64,000 bases of DNA from an uncultured Prevotellaceae bacterium (GTDB lineage Bacteria; Bacteroidota; Bacteroidia; Bacteroidales; Bacteroidaceae). Within the stretch, counting starts at the first letter, position 1. Each line of letters opens with the position of its first letter. Of the stretch, positions 49,684 through 59,576 are shown in pieces. The notes beneath the pieces are model-generated. The model ran no database searches. It saw only the letters and a program-made list of their open reading frames with translations, and had not been told where the DNA came from. The position numbers and the translations under genes are program-made. The stretch covers positions 1-64,000 of the forward strand of contig OMXX01000027.1 in assembly GCA_900315105.1 (NCBI GenBank), in the 5' to 3' direction.

Positions 49684-52176
49684 TTATAGATTCTTCAACG
49701 TAACCTGCTGCTGTGGTTCCGGCTCCGTCATCTTCTGAATAACAGGAGCGGCAGGGGCAAGTTCGCGTTTGATAGGCTCACCATTTGCATCAAGACGCAA
49801 CTCCAATCCATCTACAAGAGAGTCTTCATCGAGCGTATCCTTATGAGAACGATAGAATGGACAGTCGTATTGTGATGAAGAAACGTCAATTTCCTTCGGT
49901 TTATCGAACTTACCATGATACTTCTCGAAAGCAGGATCGTTGAACACAGACTCGAAGAAGTATCCGCAGATTGGAAGTGCGGTGCGTGATCCCTGTCCGA
50001 GAGCACCCGTACGGAAATGAATGCAGCGGTATTCTCCTCCTACCCATGCTCCTGCCACAAGCTTAGGACTTACGCCCATAAACCATGCATCAGAGTGGTT
50101 ATTTGATGTACCTGTCTTACCGCCGAAATCAGTGTCACGAATATCGCGCACATATCCCCAGAGGCTCTGACCTGTACCACCTGCATCACGCATAACGGAG
50201 CGCAGCATCTGCTGCATGTAATATGCAGACTTTACGCTAATAGCTTGTTCTGTCTCGTTTGGAGCAACATATACCTCATTACCGTCACGGTCAAGGATAC
50301 GTGTCACAAGGATTGCCTCCGGATGTGCCTTACCCTCATTTGCCACGGTGCTATAGGCATTGGCAAGTTCAAGAAGGTTCACGTCACTTGCACCAAGAGA
50401 AAGTGACGGAGCATCATCCAACGGACTCTTGATACCCATTGCCTTTGCAGTCTCAATGATGTTCTTGATACCCATTTCCTGTCCTACACGAACAGCAACA
50501 GAGTTGATTGACTGTGAGAAAGCAGAGCGGAGTGGCATTGAATCGCCTGAGAAATAACCGTTGGCATTGGTTGGAGCCCAAGTTACCTCCTTCTTCTCCT
50601 TCTCATCCCATACCTTCATTGAGAAGAACTCATCACGGCGCTTGTCACAAGGCGTAAGTCCCTGTTCCATAGCCTCGGTATATACGAAGAGTTTGAAAGT
50701 AGAGCCAGGCTGACGCTGTGCCGTTACCTTGTCATATTTCCAGTGATTGAAGTCGATATCGCCAACCCATGCCTTAACGTGGGCTGTCTGAGGCTCGATA
50801 GCAACGAAAGAACAGTGCATGAAGCGCACCATATAACGTATAGAGTCCATTGTGGACATCTCCTTCTCTATCTCGCCCTTCTCATAGTCGAACAGCTTCA
50901 CCTTATGAGGCTTGTTGAGATAATAGTCGATAGAATCCTGATTATCCTTGAACTTGTTCTTCAGATACTTGTAACAGCTCTGACGCTTTGCTATATCCTC
51001 GATGAAGTTCTTTATCTCGTTATGATGTTCATCCTGCCAAGGATTGGTCTTTCCCCAATGCGAGTTGAAGTTGCGCTGCACCTGCTTCATCTGCTTCACG
51101 GCAGCTTCCTCTGCATATTTCTGCATACGGGAATCAACCGTGGTATATATCTTCAGACCGGCAGTATATAGATTGAGTCCGTTTTCATCAAGCCATTTGT
51201 CAAGATACTTGGCAACAGCCTCACGAAAATACTTTGCCTGTCCGTCGTAGTTTTCCTCAGGTCTGAACTCAGAGCAGTCGATAGGCTTTGCCTTAAGGGT
51301 GTCGAACTGCGCACGGTTAATATTGCCGTGTGTAAGCATGTTCTCAAGCACCACGTTACGGCGCTTCAATGAGTTCTCTGGATGAGAGATAGGGTTATAG
51401 AATGTAGTTGCCTTGAGCATACCCACGAGCACAGCGGCCTGATCAGCCGTAAGCTTATTAGGCGTAGTGTTGAAGTATGTCTTTGAGGCAATCTTAATTC
51501 CGAATGCATTATGTCCGAAATCCACGGTGTTGGCATACTGCACGAGGATCTCGTTCTTACCTTCCTGACGTCCCTTTGTCCATGCAAAATACATCTCAAG
51601 TTTCAGGGCTGTAATCCATTCCTTGGTCTTCATTATGAGAATCTTCACACCTGGAATCTTGCCCACAAGGCCTGTGCTATACTGAGTACGCACACGGAAC
51701 ATATTCTTTGCCAACTGCTGCGTGATGGTAGAAGCACCACGACCGCCACGACCTGTTGCAGCATCCTTTGCTGCACCTACAAGTCCGAGAGGATCCACGC
51801 CCCAATGCTTATAGAAGCGCTCATCCTCCGTGCTTATGAGAGCCTGCCAGAAAACAGGTGCCACATCCTTGTACTCCACTGGAATACGGTTCTCATTGAA
51901 ATACTTTCCAAGAAGAATTCCATCCGCAGAATACAGTTCCGATGCCTGAGCTGTACGATGCTCCCTGATATCAGACCAGCCCGGAGACTTTCCAAAAAGC
52001 CAGAAGAGATTAAGGTCAACAGCTCCGAGATAGAGCATGAAGAGCACAACCAAAGTACCAAGAACGCTTATGGTCTTAATATACCAGGGACGCCCTTTGT
52101 AAATAGACTTGTACCAAGCCCAGAAACGCGCAGTCATCTTACAGATGAATTTCCAAGCACTACTTAATATTTTCAT
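49684..52176 (-). CDS. Penicillin-binding protein 1A
   Basis: This 830-residue bifunctional class A PBP has one N-terminal transmembrane helix (about 36-54). The GT51 glycosyltransferase has the catalytic EDERFYKHWGVDP and GASTITQQLAKN. The transpeptidase has SxxK in QPGSTFKLF, SxN in SQSINSVAV and KTG in GGKTGTSN. It polymerises and cross-links peptidoglycan on the periplasmic face. A -7 element (52226-52233) precedes it, so it is probably transcribed on its own. Confidence 0.95.
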   Translation of the reverse strand: MKILSSAWKFICKMTARFWAWYKSIYKGRPWYIKTISVLGTLVVLFMLYLGAVDLNLFWLFGKSPGWSDIREHRTAQASELYSADGILLGKYFNENRIPVEYKDVAPVFWQALISTEDERFYKHWGVDPLGLVGAAKDAATGRGGRGASTITQQLAKNMFRVRTQYSTGLVGKIPGVKILIMKTKEWITALKLEMYFAWTKGRQEGKNEILVQYANTVDFGHNAFGIKIASKTYFNTTPNKLTADQAAVLVGMLKATTFYNPISHPENSLKRRNVVLENMLTHGNINRAQFDTLKAKPIDCSEFRPEENYDGQAKYFREAVAKYLDKWLDENGLNLYTAGLKIYTTVDSRMQKYAEEAAVKQMKQVQRNFNSHWGKTNPWQDEHHNEIKNFIEDIAKRQSCYKYLKNKFKDNQDSIDYYLNKPHKVKLFDYEKGEIEKEMSTMDSIRYMVRFMHCSFVAIEPQTAHVKAWVGDIDFNHWKYDKVTAQRQPGSTFKLFVYTEAMEQGLTPCDKRRDEFFSMKVWDEKEKKEVTWAPTNANGYFSGDSMPLRSAFSQSINSVAVRVGQEMGIKNIIETAKAMGIKSPLDDAPSLSLGASDVNLLELANAYSTVANEGKAHPEAILVTRILDRDGNEVYVAPNETEQAISVKSAYYMQQMLRSVMRDAGGTGQSLWGYVRDIRDTDFGGKTGTSNNHSDAWFMGVSPKLVAGAWVGGEYRCIHFRTGALGQGSRTALPICGYFFESVFNDPAFEKYHGKFDKPKEIDVSSSQYDCPFYRSHKDTLDEDSLVDGLELRLDANGEPIKRELAPAAPVIQKMTEPEPQQQVTLKNL

Positions 52177-52225
52177 ATTTCAATTATTTTTTTCTTTCCC
52201 CAATAAGAGTTTACTTTTCCCGCTG

Positions 52226-52233
52226 CAAAGGTA
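52226..52233 (-). promoter_or_regulatory. -7 element before the PBP1A gene
   Basis: TACCTTTG on the minus strand lies 50 bp before the PBP start codon and just beyond the miaA stop codon. No TTG is seen at the expected -33 distance. Confidence 0.6.
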
Positions 52234-52249
52234 GCATTTTTTTATGAAA

Positions 52250-53182
52250 TCAGAGCCGAGAATCAATATAATTTGTTATTTCATTAACGTTTTCGGGATT
52301 AAACCACATAATTTCTGCATCCCTTTTGTACCAAGTAAGCTGTTTTCGGGCATAGCGACGGCTATTACTCTGTATCTGCCTTATGGCTTCCTCCAAAGGT
52401 ATGGCGCCATCGAAATACTGGAACATCTCCTTATAGCCTACGGTATTCAGGGCATTAAGCTCACGATGTGGCAACATTGCCCTTGCTTCCTGTTCCAACC
52501 CTTGCTCCATCATATCGAGTACGCGCATATTTATACGCTCATACAGTTCATCACGGTCACGGTTTAAACCTATCTTTATGATATTGAACGGACGTTTACG
52601 TTTTTCTCCTGTACGGAACGACGTGTATGTTCTGTCTGTTTGATGGCATATCTCAAGCGCATGGAGTATGCGGCGAGGATTCTTCCTGTCCACAATGGCA
52701 TAATGCTCAGGATCAAGGCGAGAAAGCTCTTCAAGTAGAGCATCAAGACCTTCAACCTCTAATCTCCGTTTCATCTCATTACGTATATCCTCACGTATGT
52801 TGGGGATATCGTCAATACCATTGCACACAGCGTCTATATACATCATACTTCCTCCGGAGAGCAGGGCTATTGGGTGATGGGTGTTAGGTGATTCACCTTC
52901 TACCTTCGACCTCTGGCCTTCAACCTCTAGAAGCAGTTTAAGCACATCCTGCTCATAGTTTGAGGCTGAGTAATAATCACCAATATGATGAGTGCCAACA
53001 AAATAATGCCGCACCCTCTGCATCTGCTCTGCAGTGGGAGCGGCAGTACCTATTGGTATTTCCGCAAATATCTGGCGAGAGTCAGCATTGATGATATCTA
53101 TACCATAATGCTCTGCAATCTGAAGACAAAGTTCAGTCTTGCCCACTCCCGTAGGACCAGTTATTACGATAAGAGAATTCAC
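52250..53182 (-). CDS. miaA: tRNA dimethylallyltransferase
   Basis: This 310-residue protein has P-loop GPTGVGKTEL, the DSRQIF and IGTAAPTAEQ motifs, and the C-terminal RYARKQLTWYKRD signature. It transfers an isoprenyl group to adenosine 37 of tRNAs that read codons starting with U. The region around residues 95-105 (GQRSKVEGESPNTHHP) looks like a small insertion. It follows lpxA by 24 bp in the same orientation. Confidence 0.95.
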   Translation of the reverse strand: MNSLIVITGPTGVGKTELCLQIAEHYGIDIINADSRQIFAEIPIGTAAPTAEQMQRVRHYFVGTHHIGDYYSASNYEQDVLKLLLEVEGQRSKVEGESPNTHHPIALLSGGSMMYIDAVCNGIDDIPNIREDIRNEMKRRLEVEGLDALLEELSRLDPEHYAIVDRKNPRRILHALEICHQTDRTYTSFRTGEKRKRPFNIIKIGLNRDRDELYERINMRVLDMMEQGLEQEARAMLPHRELNALNTVGYKEMFQYFDGAIPLEEAIRQIQSNSRRYARKQLTWYKRDAEIMWFNPENVNEITNYIDSRL

Positions 53183-53206
53183 AAACAGAAATGCTTTGTC
53201 CTAACC

Positions 53207-53977
53207 TTAACGGATAACGCCACGTTCAGACTCTTCGAAGAACTTAATAACATACTCTATCTCCTTGGACATAGGCAGTTTGGCCTTAACTTCCTCTATA
53301 CCCTCTTTAACGAGTCCATGAGAGAATATTATACGGTATGCCTGACCTATATTGTCTATTGTCTCGTTAGTAAAGCCACGACGACGAAGACCTACGAGAT
53401 TGAGTCCGCAATAACGGATCGGATCTTTTCCTGCAATGCAATAAGGAGGGATATCCCTTGAAGTACGAGAACCGCCCTGCACCATCACATAGCCTCCAAT
53501 ACGGGTAAACTGATGTACAAGAACTGCGCCTGAAATTATAGCGCAATCATCAACGATTACCTCTCCGGCAAACTTCGTTGAGTTGCCTATGATGCAGTTG
53601 CTTCCGATAACACAGTCATGGGCGATGTGCATGTTCTCCATAAGGAGATTGTTGTTGCCCACCTTCGTCGTGCCCTTTGAGAATGTGCCACGAGATATTG
53701 TCACGTTCTCACGGATGGAGTTATTGTCGCCAATCTCGCATGTAGTGATTTCGCCATGGAACTTCAAATCCTGAGGCTTCGTAGAAAGGCTTGCACCCGG
53801 GAACACCTCATTGTTTGACCCCATACGCAATCCCTGATGAAGGGTTACGCTGTTCTGAAACACGTTGTTGTCGCCTATTACGACATCACCGTCTATGTAG
53901 CAGAATGGACCAATTATATTATTGTCACCCAACTTTGCGTCAGGATGCACAAATGCCAATGGACTAATCTGATTCAT
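53207..53977 (-). CDS. lpxA: UDP-GlcNAc acyltransferase LpxA
   Basis: This 256-residue left-handed beta-helix acyltransferase has hexapeptide repeats (VVIGDNN, CEIGDNN), the catalytic His in MHIAHDCVIG, and the C-terminal helical domain. It performs the first step of lipid A synthesis. It lies downstream of lpxC/fabZ, separated by a palindromic spacer. Confidence 0.95.
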   Translation of the reverse strand: MNQISPLAFVHPDAKLGDNNIIGPFCYIDGDVVIGDNNVFQNSVTLHQGLRMGSNNEVFPGASLSTKPQDLKFHGEITTCEIGDNNSIRENVTISRGTFSKGTTKVGNNNLLMENMHIAHDCVIGSNCIIGNSTKFAGEVIVDDCAIISGAVLVHQFTRIGGYVMVQGGSRTSRDIPPYCIAGKDPIRYCGLNLVGLRRRGFTNETIDNIGQAYRIIFSHGLVKEGIEEVKAKLPMSKEIEYVIKFFEESERGVIR

Positions 53978-53991
53978 AAATATTCTTTTTA

Positions 53992-54075
53992 AATTAACAA
54001 TTAATAATTAACATAGGCTCGCGCAGAATGGTCTTCAAACTGTCTGGTATGTTAATTGTCAACATGTTAATTGTT
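53992..54075. repeat. TTAATTGTT inverted repeat between lpxC/fabZ and lpxA
   Basis: AATTAACAATTAATAATTAA (from 53992) is matched in inverse by two copies of ATGTTAATTGT (54049-54075). It fills the 96-bp gap between the two genes and overlaps the lpxC/fabZ stop codon. Confidence 0.75.
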
Positions 54076-55462
54076 ATTCCCTATTCTTGATAATCTGACA
54101 AGCATATGTAGCCTCACATACCACATCATCGCCCACAAAGGCATAGCCATGAAGTGAAGAGATGCCATGACGAACCGGACCAAGGAGATCAACCTTGAAA
54201 ATAAGGGTATCACCAGGCACAACCTTCTTGCGGAACTTCACACCGTCAATCTTGATGAAATATGCGGTATATTTCTCTGGGTCTTCCATCGTGTTGAGCA
54301 CGATGAGACCGCCACACTGTGCCATAGCCTCCACGATAAGCACACCCGGCATAACAGGCTCTGTTGGGAAATGCCCCTGGAAGAAAGGCTCGTTGCTCGT
54401 AACGTTCTTGATACCTACGATTGTTGTTGCACCAATAGAAACCACCTTGTCAACCAATTGGAATGGGTAACGATGTGGAAGCAGGTCACGAATACGTCTG
54501 TTGTCGATCACAGGCTCTGCATTAGGATCATAGATAGGAGCCTGAATCTCGTGCTTACGAATAACCCTGCGCATCTCACGCGCAAACTTATTATTAATAG
54601 TATGTCCCGGACGTGTTGCAATGATACGACCCTTGATAGGCTTTCCTATAAGTGCCATGTCGCCAATCACATCAAGGAGCTTATGACGGGTACATTCGTT
54701 CTCCCATACAATTGGCTTATGCTGTATATATCCGAGTTTGCTTGCGTCAAGACGTGGAACGCCGAGAAGGTCGGCAAGAGCATCGAGCTTGTCCTGTGGC
54801 TGCTCCACCTCATAGATAACAATGGCGTTATCCATGTCACCACCCTTGATGAGGTTAGCCTGAAGCAACTGCATTATATCGCGAACGAACACGAAGGTAC
54901 GCGCAGGAGCAATCTCACTTGCAAAATCCTCGATATCATCGATTGTGGCAAACTGAGAATTGATGAACTTTGACTCGAAAGAGCACATCGCCGTAATAGA
55001 GAACTGCTCATCAGGAAGGATTGTGATGCAAGAACCTGTATTCTCGTCCTTTACCTCTATCTTATTGTGGATGATATAATAGTCTTTTGGCGCGCTCTGT
55101 TCCTGAATACCGATTTCCTTGATCTTTTCAACATACATAATAGCCGAACCATCAAGAATAGGGAACTCAGGACCGTTAACTTGAATAAGACAGTTATCAA
55201 TGCCAAGTGCATAGAGAGCAGCAAGACCATGTTCTACGGTAGAAACACGTATATCGCCCTTTGCAAGCACCGTACCGCGCTGGGTGTCAACCACATTCTC
55301 TGCGATAGCATCGATTATCGGCATACCGTCAACATCAATACGCTGAATCTTATATCCTGTATTCTCTGGAGCTGGATTGAATGTTACAGTCAGGCTGAGA
55401 CCTGTGTGAAGTCCCTTGCCACATAGTGAGAAACTGCCTTTAAGAGTTGTTTGCTTTAACAC
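54074..55462 (-). CDS. lpxC: Fused LpxC deacetylase / FabZ dehydratase
   Basis: This protein has about 462 residues. The N-terminal LpxC zinc deacetylase has SGKGLHTG-like LCGKGLHTGLSL, the HKLLDVIGD zinc-ligand segment and a GHTINN catalytic His. The C-terminal FabZ hot-dog domain (from about 320) has LLPHRYPFQLVD, GHFPTEPVMPG and EAMAQ. The fusion is standard in Bacteroidota. A GTG at 55462 (reading MLKQTTLKGSF) fits the family start better than the upstream ATG at 55546. The two domains serve lipid A synthesis and fatty-acid synthesis. Confidence 0.93.
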   Translation of the reverse strand: MLKQTTLKGSFSLCGKGLHTGLSLTVTFNPAPENTGYKIQRIDVDGMPIIDAIAENVVDTQRGTVLAKGDIRVSTVEHGLAALYALGIDNCLIQVNGPEFPILDGSAIMYVEKIKEIGIQEQSAPKDYYIIHNKIEVKDENTGSCITILPDEQFSITAMCSFESKFINSQFATIDDIEDFASEIAPARTFVFVRDIMQLLQANLIKGGDMDNAIVIYEVEQPQDKLDALADLLGVPRLDASKLGYIQHKPIVWENECTRHKLLDVIGDMALIGKPIKGRIIATRPGHTINNKFAREMRRVIRKHEIQAPIYDPNAEPVIDNRRIRDLLPHRYPFQLVDKVVSIGATTIVGIKNVTSNEPFFQGHFPTEPVMPGVLIVEAMAQCGGLIVLNTMEDPEKYTAYFIKIDGVKFRKKVVPGDTLIFKVDLLGPVRHGISSLHGYAFVGDDVVCEATYACQIIKNRE

Positions 55463-55502
55463 GACTTTATTTGTTTGTATTTTTGTTCTATATAATATAT
55501 GG

Positions 55503-55557
55503 TTGATAGGTGTTGGGAATTGAATCTGTACACCAACACCTAACACCTATCAGTCAA
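55503..55557. repeat. AGGTGTTGG inverted repeat between lpxD and lpxC/fabZ
   Basis: TTGATAGGTGTTGG (55503-55516) pairs with CCAACACCT and ACCTATC pieces at 55533-55550. It includes the last codons of lpxD. It may be an RNA stem within the operon. Confidence 0.7.
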
Positions 55558-56596
55558 CACCATTGAGTTTTGCCTCAAGCTCCTCTATCTTCTTCTGCAT
55601 GAGATCCATCTGACGATACATCTCAGGAAGACGACGGAAGACTGCCTGTGAGCGGAAATACTGTTTCATCGGCATTGGAGGTGTGCCTATAAGCTGCTCA
55701 CCATCCTTTATATTGCCAGGAACACCACTCTGGGCACCAAGCATCACCTTATTCCCTATTTGAATATGACCAGCAAGACCTACCTGTCCGCCGAACATGC
55801 ACCACTCCCCTACTTTCGTGCTACCTGCAACGCCTACCTGAGCAGACATCACGGTATTTGCACCGATATCAGTATTGTGGGCAATCTGAACAAGGTTATC
55901 AAGCTTTACGCCCTTACGAACGTATGTGCTACCCATTGTTGAACGGTCAACACAGGTATTAGCACCAATCTCAACGTTATCCTCGATTGTTACGATACCA
56001 ATCTGTGGAATCTTGTCATAGCCACCCTCAGCAGGAGCGAAGCCGAAACCGTCGGCACCAATGACACAACCAGCATGAAGGATGCAGTTATTGCCAACCT
56101 TACAATGGTGATAAACAACAGCATTGCTGTAAATCTCAGTGTTGTTGCCAACGCTTGCCTTCTCACCTATAGTAACGTGAGGATGCAGAACACAACCGTC
56201 ACCAATCACAACGCCCGGACCGATAGCCACGAAAGGACCGATATAGCAATCCTTGCCGATAGTAGCCGTAGGGTCTATGAATGCGAGAGAGTCAATACCC
56301 TTCTTCTTAGGCTTCATAGAAGCATAGAGCTGAAGGAGCTTTGCCACAGCCTCGTATGCACTCTTCACGCGGATAAGAGTCGCAGACACCGGACGTTCAA
56401 GCTTGAGGCTCTCGTCCACAAGCACGATGCTCGACTTCGTATCGTAAATGTAATGGGTGTATTTATGATTTGAAAGGAAGGAGATGCATCCTGGGCGTCC
56501 TTCCTCTATCTTGGCAAAATCATTGATGGTTGCGTTCTCGTCACCTTCAACCCTGCCCTGTATGAGTTCTGCTATTTGTTTTGCTGAAAAGTCCAT
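55550..56596 (-). CDS. lpxD: UDP-3-O-acylglucosamine N-acyltransferase LpxD
   Basis: This 348-residue protein (ATG at 56596, [14 protein letters not shown]) has the N-terminal uridine-binding domain and then hexapeptide beta-helix repeats ([15 protein letters not shown], catalytic [24 protein letters not shown]). A short C-terminal helix follows. It adds the second acyl chain in lipid A synthesis. It is first of the lpxD, lpxC/fabZ, lpxA, miaA series. Confidence 0.95.
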   Translation of the reverse strand: MDFSAKQIAELIQGRVEGDENATINDFAKIEEGRPGCISFLSNHKYTHYIYDTKSSIVLVDESLKLERPVSATLIRVKSAYEAVAKLLQLYASMKPKKKGIDSLAFIDPTATIGKDCYIGPFVAIGPGVVIGDGCVLHPHVTIGEKASVGNNTEIYSNAVVYHHCKVGNNCILHAGCVIGADGFGFAPAEGGYDKIPQIGIVTIEDNVEIGANTCVDRSTMGSTYVRKGVKLDNLVQIAHNTDIGANTVMSAQVGVAGSTKVGEWCMFGGQVGLAGHIQIGNKVMLGAQSGVPGNIKDGEQLIGTPPMPMKQYFRSQAVFRRLPEMYRQMDLMQKKIEELEAKLNGVD

Positions 56597-56692
56597 ATTG
56601 ATGAAGTGAAATCCAACCATTTGGTAAAGTCATATTTTCCCTTTTGGGCATCCGTCATGACATAAAACGGTCAGATATAACAAAAATCGATG

Positions 56693-56700
56693 CAAATGTA
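56693..56700 (-). promoter_or_regulatory. -7 element of the lipid A gene series
   Basis: TACATTTG on the minus strand is an exact TAnnTTTG match about 97 bp before the lpxD start. The -33 region is poor. The DNA from 56701 to 56960 is AT-rich with no gene. Confidence 0.55.
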
Positions 56701-56960
56701 CTAAAAATAATCGAGAACACGAAAACTTTACATGAGTTTTTGCGTTTTCATAGTTTTTTTAGATTATTATAAGGTAAAAAAGTATAATTTTGTGATGATG
56801 AAAGAATAAATTTTAACGATTTAACCTCAGATTTTTGAGATATTTTAGATTCACGAAGAAGAAGTGTAGCGGGATGAGGGAATTCAAAACAGCCAAAAAA
56901 GATGAACCATTACATCATCTCCCCTTTCTGGGAAGATTAGAGTTTTTTCCCTCCCATTAT

Positions 56961-57010
56961 AGGGAACGGACCTGAAACGGACTTGAAACGGATCTGAAAC
57001 AGAGGTGAGA
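56961..57010 (-). repeat. 11-bp phased repeat array, AAGTCCGTTTC type
   Basis: On the minus strand, four units ACCTCTGTTTC, AGATCCGTTTC, AAGTCCGTTTC and AGGTCCGTTCC follow in an 11-bp register. The array shares the register and consensus of the arrays at 8089 and 36115. Confidence 0.85.
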
Positions 57011-57067
57011 ATACCCTCTAAATCTGACACATACTCGGAGATATTCAATCTTCCCTCCTCTGTTTTC

Positions 57068-57207
57068 GGTTCTATGGTTCTATATGCTATATTTTTTAGA
57101 GACACCTCCTATTTTTCGGCATTCCAATTCACAATATATATTATGGCGCTAAAAGCTAGTTTTGTCGGGTGTCTTTAAAAATTATAGAACTATTGAACCA
57201 TAGAACC
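57068..57207. repeat. GGTTCTAT inverted repeat with ACACC box
   Basis: GGTTCTATGGTTCTATA (57068-57084) is matched in inverse by 57184-57207. GACACC (57101-57106) and GGGTGTC (57167-57173) form inner arms. It is the same plan as 35458-35627. A further pair, TACTGATAG (57391) / CTATCAGTA (57444), follows before the pyrF stop and may be its terminator. No gene was seen in 56597-57488. Confidence 0.75.
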
Positions 57208-57488
57208 AAAGCACTGTCCCTCGATAACAATTCGCACGATAACAAACAATAATTCAACGTATGTTCGACGAATTGCTTTAGCTTGTTGAACATTCAATGC
57301 AAACGCATCTCCGATGCTGAACTGGCGTAATTCACAACAAACACTTATGATAGGCAGAAAACGAATATTAATGATAGTTGCAAATAAAAATACTGATAGA
57401 ACAGAAAAGACGTTTATAATATACCACAAATATCTTTTATGTCCTATCAGTAAATATTTTACCAAATGCAAAGATACAAATGCGAAGA

Positions 57489-58313
57489 TTAGATCTTAGC
57501 AAGCTCCAAAGCCATTTCTGCCTGAAGCTCCTTTGCCTTCTGTCCGGCTACCTTTGCGAAGTTCTCGGTGTTGTCAGCATAGATGATACCGCGTGAAGAG
57601 TTGACGAGGAGCCCGCAATCCTTGATGATGCCGTATTTGCATACATCCTGAAGACTACCACCCTGTGCGCCTACACCCGGAACGAGAAGGAATGCGTTTG
57701 GTGCAGCCTTACGGATGTCTGTAAACATCTCACCACGTGTAGCTCCTACTACATACATCATATTCTCATCATTACCCCACTCCTGTGACTTGCGGATTAC
57801 CTTCTCAAAGAGACGCTCTCCGTCCTTGTCCTCTGTAAGTTGGAAGTCGAATGAACCCTTGTTGCTTGTGAGAGCAAGAAGTATAACCCACTTATTATCA
57901 TATCCGTCAAGGAAAGGAGTAACAGAGTCTTCACCCATATAAGGTGCAACTGTCAGGGCGTCAACATCATACTCGCCAAAGAATGTACGGGCGTACATCT
58001 TTGAAGTGTTGCCGATATCACCACGTTTTGCATCTGCGATGATGAACTGCTCAGGATAGTTCTCCTTAAGATAGTTCACGGTCTTCTCGAATGCCATAAG
58101 TCCCTTAACACCAAAAGCCTCGTAGAAAGCGAGGTTTGGCTTATATGCTACGCAGTATGGTGCTGTTGCGTCTATAATAGCCTTGTTGAATGCAAAGATT
58201 GGATCTTCTTCCTTTAGAAGATGCTCTGGCACTTTCTTCAAATCCACATCAAGACCTACGCAGAGAAAACTCTGCTTCTTCTGTATCTGTTCAAAAAGTT
58301 CTTTTCTATTCAT
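57489..58313 (-). CDS. pyrF: Orotidine 5'-phosphate decarboxylase
   Basis: This 274-residue protein belongs to the longer type 2 family. The catalytic segment [15 protein letters not shown] and [10 protein letters not shown] are present. It makes UMP. Its ATG overlaps the stop of the 48-residue small gene (ATGA), so the two are translationally coupled. It ends the phoH-to-pyrF gene series. Confidence 0.95.
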   Translation of the reverse strand: MNRKELFEQIQKKQSFLCVGLDVDLKKVPEHLLKEEDPIFAFNKAIIDATAPYCVAYKPNLAFYEAFGVKGLMAFEKTVNYLKENYPEQFIIADAKRGDIGNTSKMYARTFFGEYDVDALTVAPYMGEDSVTPFLDGYDNKWVILLALTSNKGSFDFQLTEDKDGERLFEKVIRKSQEWGNDENMMYVVGATRGEMFTDIRKAAPNAFLLVPGVGAQGGSLQDVCKYGIIKDCGLLVNSSRGIIYADNTENFAKVAGQKAKELQAEMALELAKI

Positions 58314-58456
58314 TTTGGTTGTTCAGTTTTAGGAAGTTCTATATTCTGATCAGGAACACGCTGGCTACTCACCATACGATTGATGAACTCAGTAGCGCTG
58401 ACGGTCTTTCCGTCATCCTCATCCTTCTTCTTTGTTATAGTCGTGAACTTTGCCAT
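58310..58456 (-). CDS. 48-residue small protein between prfA and pyrF
   Basis: The frame begins [18 protein letters not shown] and ends PKTEQPK. It is basic then acidic at the N-terminus, with a central helix [13 protein letters not shown] and no hydrophobic segment. The start lies 10 bp after the prfA stop and the stop overlaps the pyrF ATG. This tight fit argues for a real gene despite its size. The function is unknown. Confidence 0.65.
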   Translation of the reverse strand: MAKFTTITKKKDEDDGKTVSATEFINRMVSSQRVPDQNIELPKTEQPK

Positions 58457-58466
58457 CGTTAATTCA

Positions 58467-59576
58467 TTACAACTCTGCTTCCTTCATGCGCTCTGCGTTC
58501 TCAGCCACGGTGAGAGCATCAATCATTGGTTGGATGTCACCACCGAGGAAACCACTAAGATCATGAGTGGTATATCCGATACGATGATCGGTAACACGTC
58601 CCTGTGGGAAGTTGTATGTACGGATCTTTGCAGAGCGGTCACCTGTAGATACAAGCGACTTACGGCGGTTTGCAATATCATCAACATACTTCTGATGCTC
58701 ACGATCGTAGATGTATGTACGCAGACGTGCAAGGGCACGCTCCTTGTTCTTTGGCTGGTCACGAGTCTCGGTACACTCGATGAGGATTTCCTCTGTCTCA
58801 CCAGTATTAGGGTTCTTCCACATATAACGCGCACGAACACCAGACTCCACCTTGTTCACATTCTGACCACCTGCACCAGATGAACGGAATGTATCCCACT
58901 TGATCTCACCCTCGTTGATAGTCACCTCGAATGGATCAGCCTCTGGGAGTACGGCAACGGTAGCAGCAGATGTCTGCATACGTCCGTTTGACTCCGTAAC
59001 AGGCACACGCTGAACACGATGCACACCAGACTCATACTTCAACACACCATATACGTCATCACCGCTTACGGCGAAGTCAATCTCCTTGAATCCACCGACA
59101 GCACCTTCGGAAACGTCCGTTACGCTAAGCTGCCAGCCCTTTGTCTCACAGAAACGCTTATACATCAGGAAAAGGTCTCCTGCAAAGAGACAAGCCTCGT
59201 CGCCTCCTGTTCCTGCACGAATTTCCATCTGCACGTTCTTGGCATCCTCTGGATCCTTAGGAATAAGGGCAATCTTTACCTCTTCCTCAAGAGATGGCTG
59301 GAGAGCCTCATTCTCTGCAAGCTGTTCACGAGCCATCTCCTTCATATCAGGGTCAGACTCGTTTACGAGGATATCCTTCGCCTCTGCGATTGCCTCAAGA
59401 CAATCAATATAGCGACGACGAATCTTCATGATATCCTCAAGATCCTTATATTCTTTTGTAAGTTTGACGAACCTCTGTTGGTCGCTAATTACGTTAGGGT
59501 CGGTGATGAGCGTGCTCACCTCCTCATAACGGCTCTCAAGACCGTCAAGTTTCTGTAGAATACTGTTATTATCCAT
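58467..59576 (-). CDS. prfA: Peptide chain release factor 1
   Basis: This 369-residue release factor has the GGQ motif in SSGAGGQNVNK, which promotes peptide release. The codon-recognition region HRVQRVPVTESNGRMQTS carries the type 1 motif (here PVT), so it reads UAA and UAG. Its ATG overlaps the purM stop codon (TAATG). Confidence 0.96.
   Translation of the reverse strand: MDNNSILQKLDGLESRYEEVSTLITDPNVISDQQRFVKLTKEYKDLEDIMKIRRRYIDCLEAIAEAKDILVNESDPDMKEMAREQLAENEALQPSLEEEVKIALIPKDPEDAKNVQMEIRAGTGGDEACLFAGDLFLMYKRFCETKGWQLSVTDVSEGAVGGFKEIDFAVSGDDVYGVLKYESGVHRVQRVPVTESNGRMQTSAATVAVLPEADPFEVTINEGEIKWDTFRSSGAGGQNVNKVESGVRARYMWKNPNTGETEEILIECTETRDQPKNKERALARLRTYIYDREHQKYVDDIANRRKSLVSTGDRSAKIRTYNFPQGRVTDHRIGYTTHDLSGFLGGDIQPMIDALTVAENAERMKEAEL

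Noticed and set aside
56884..57105. Minus-strand 73-codon frame
   Set aside because: It runs through the 11-bp phased repeats and into the inverted repeat; composition follows the repeats, not a protein.
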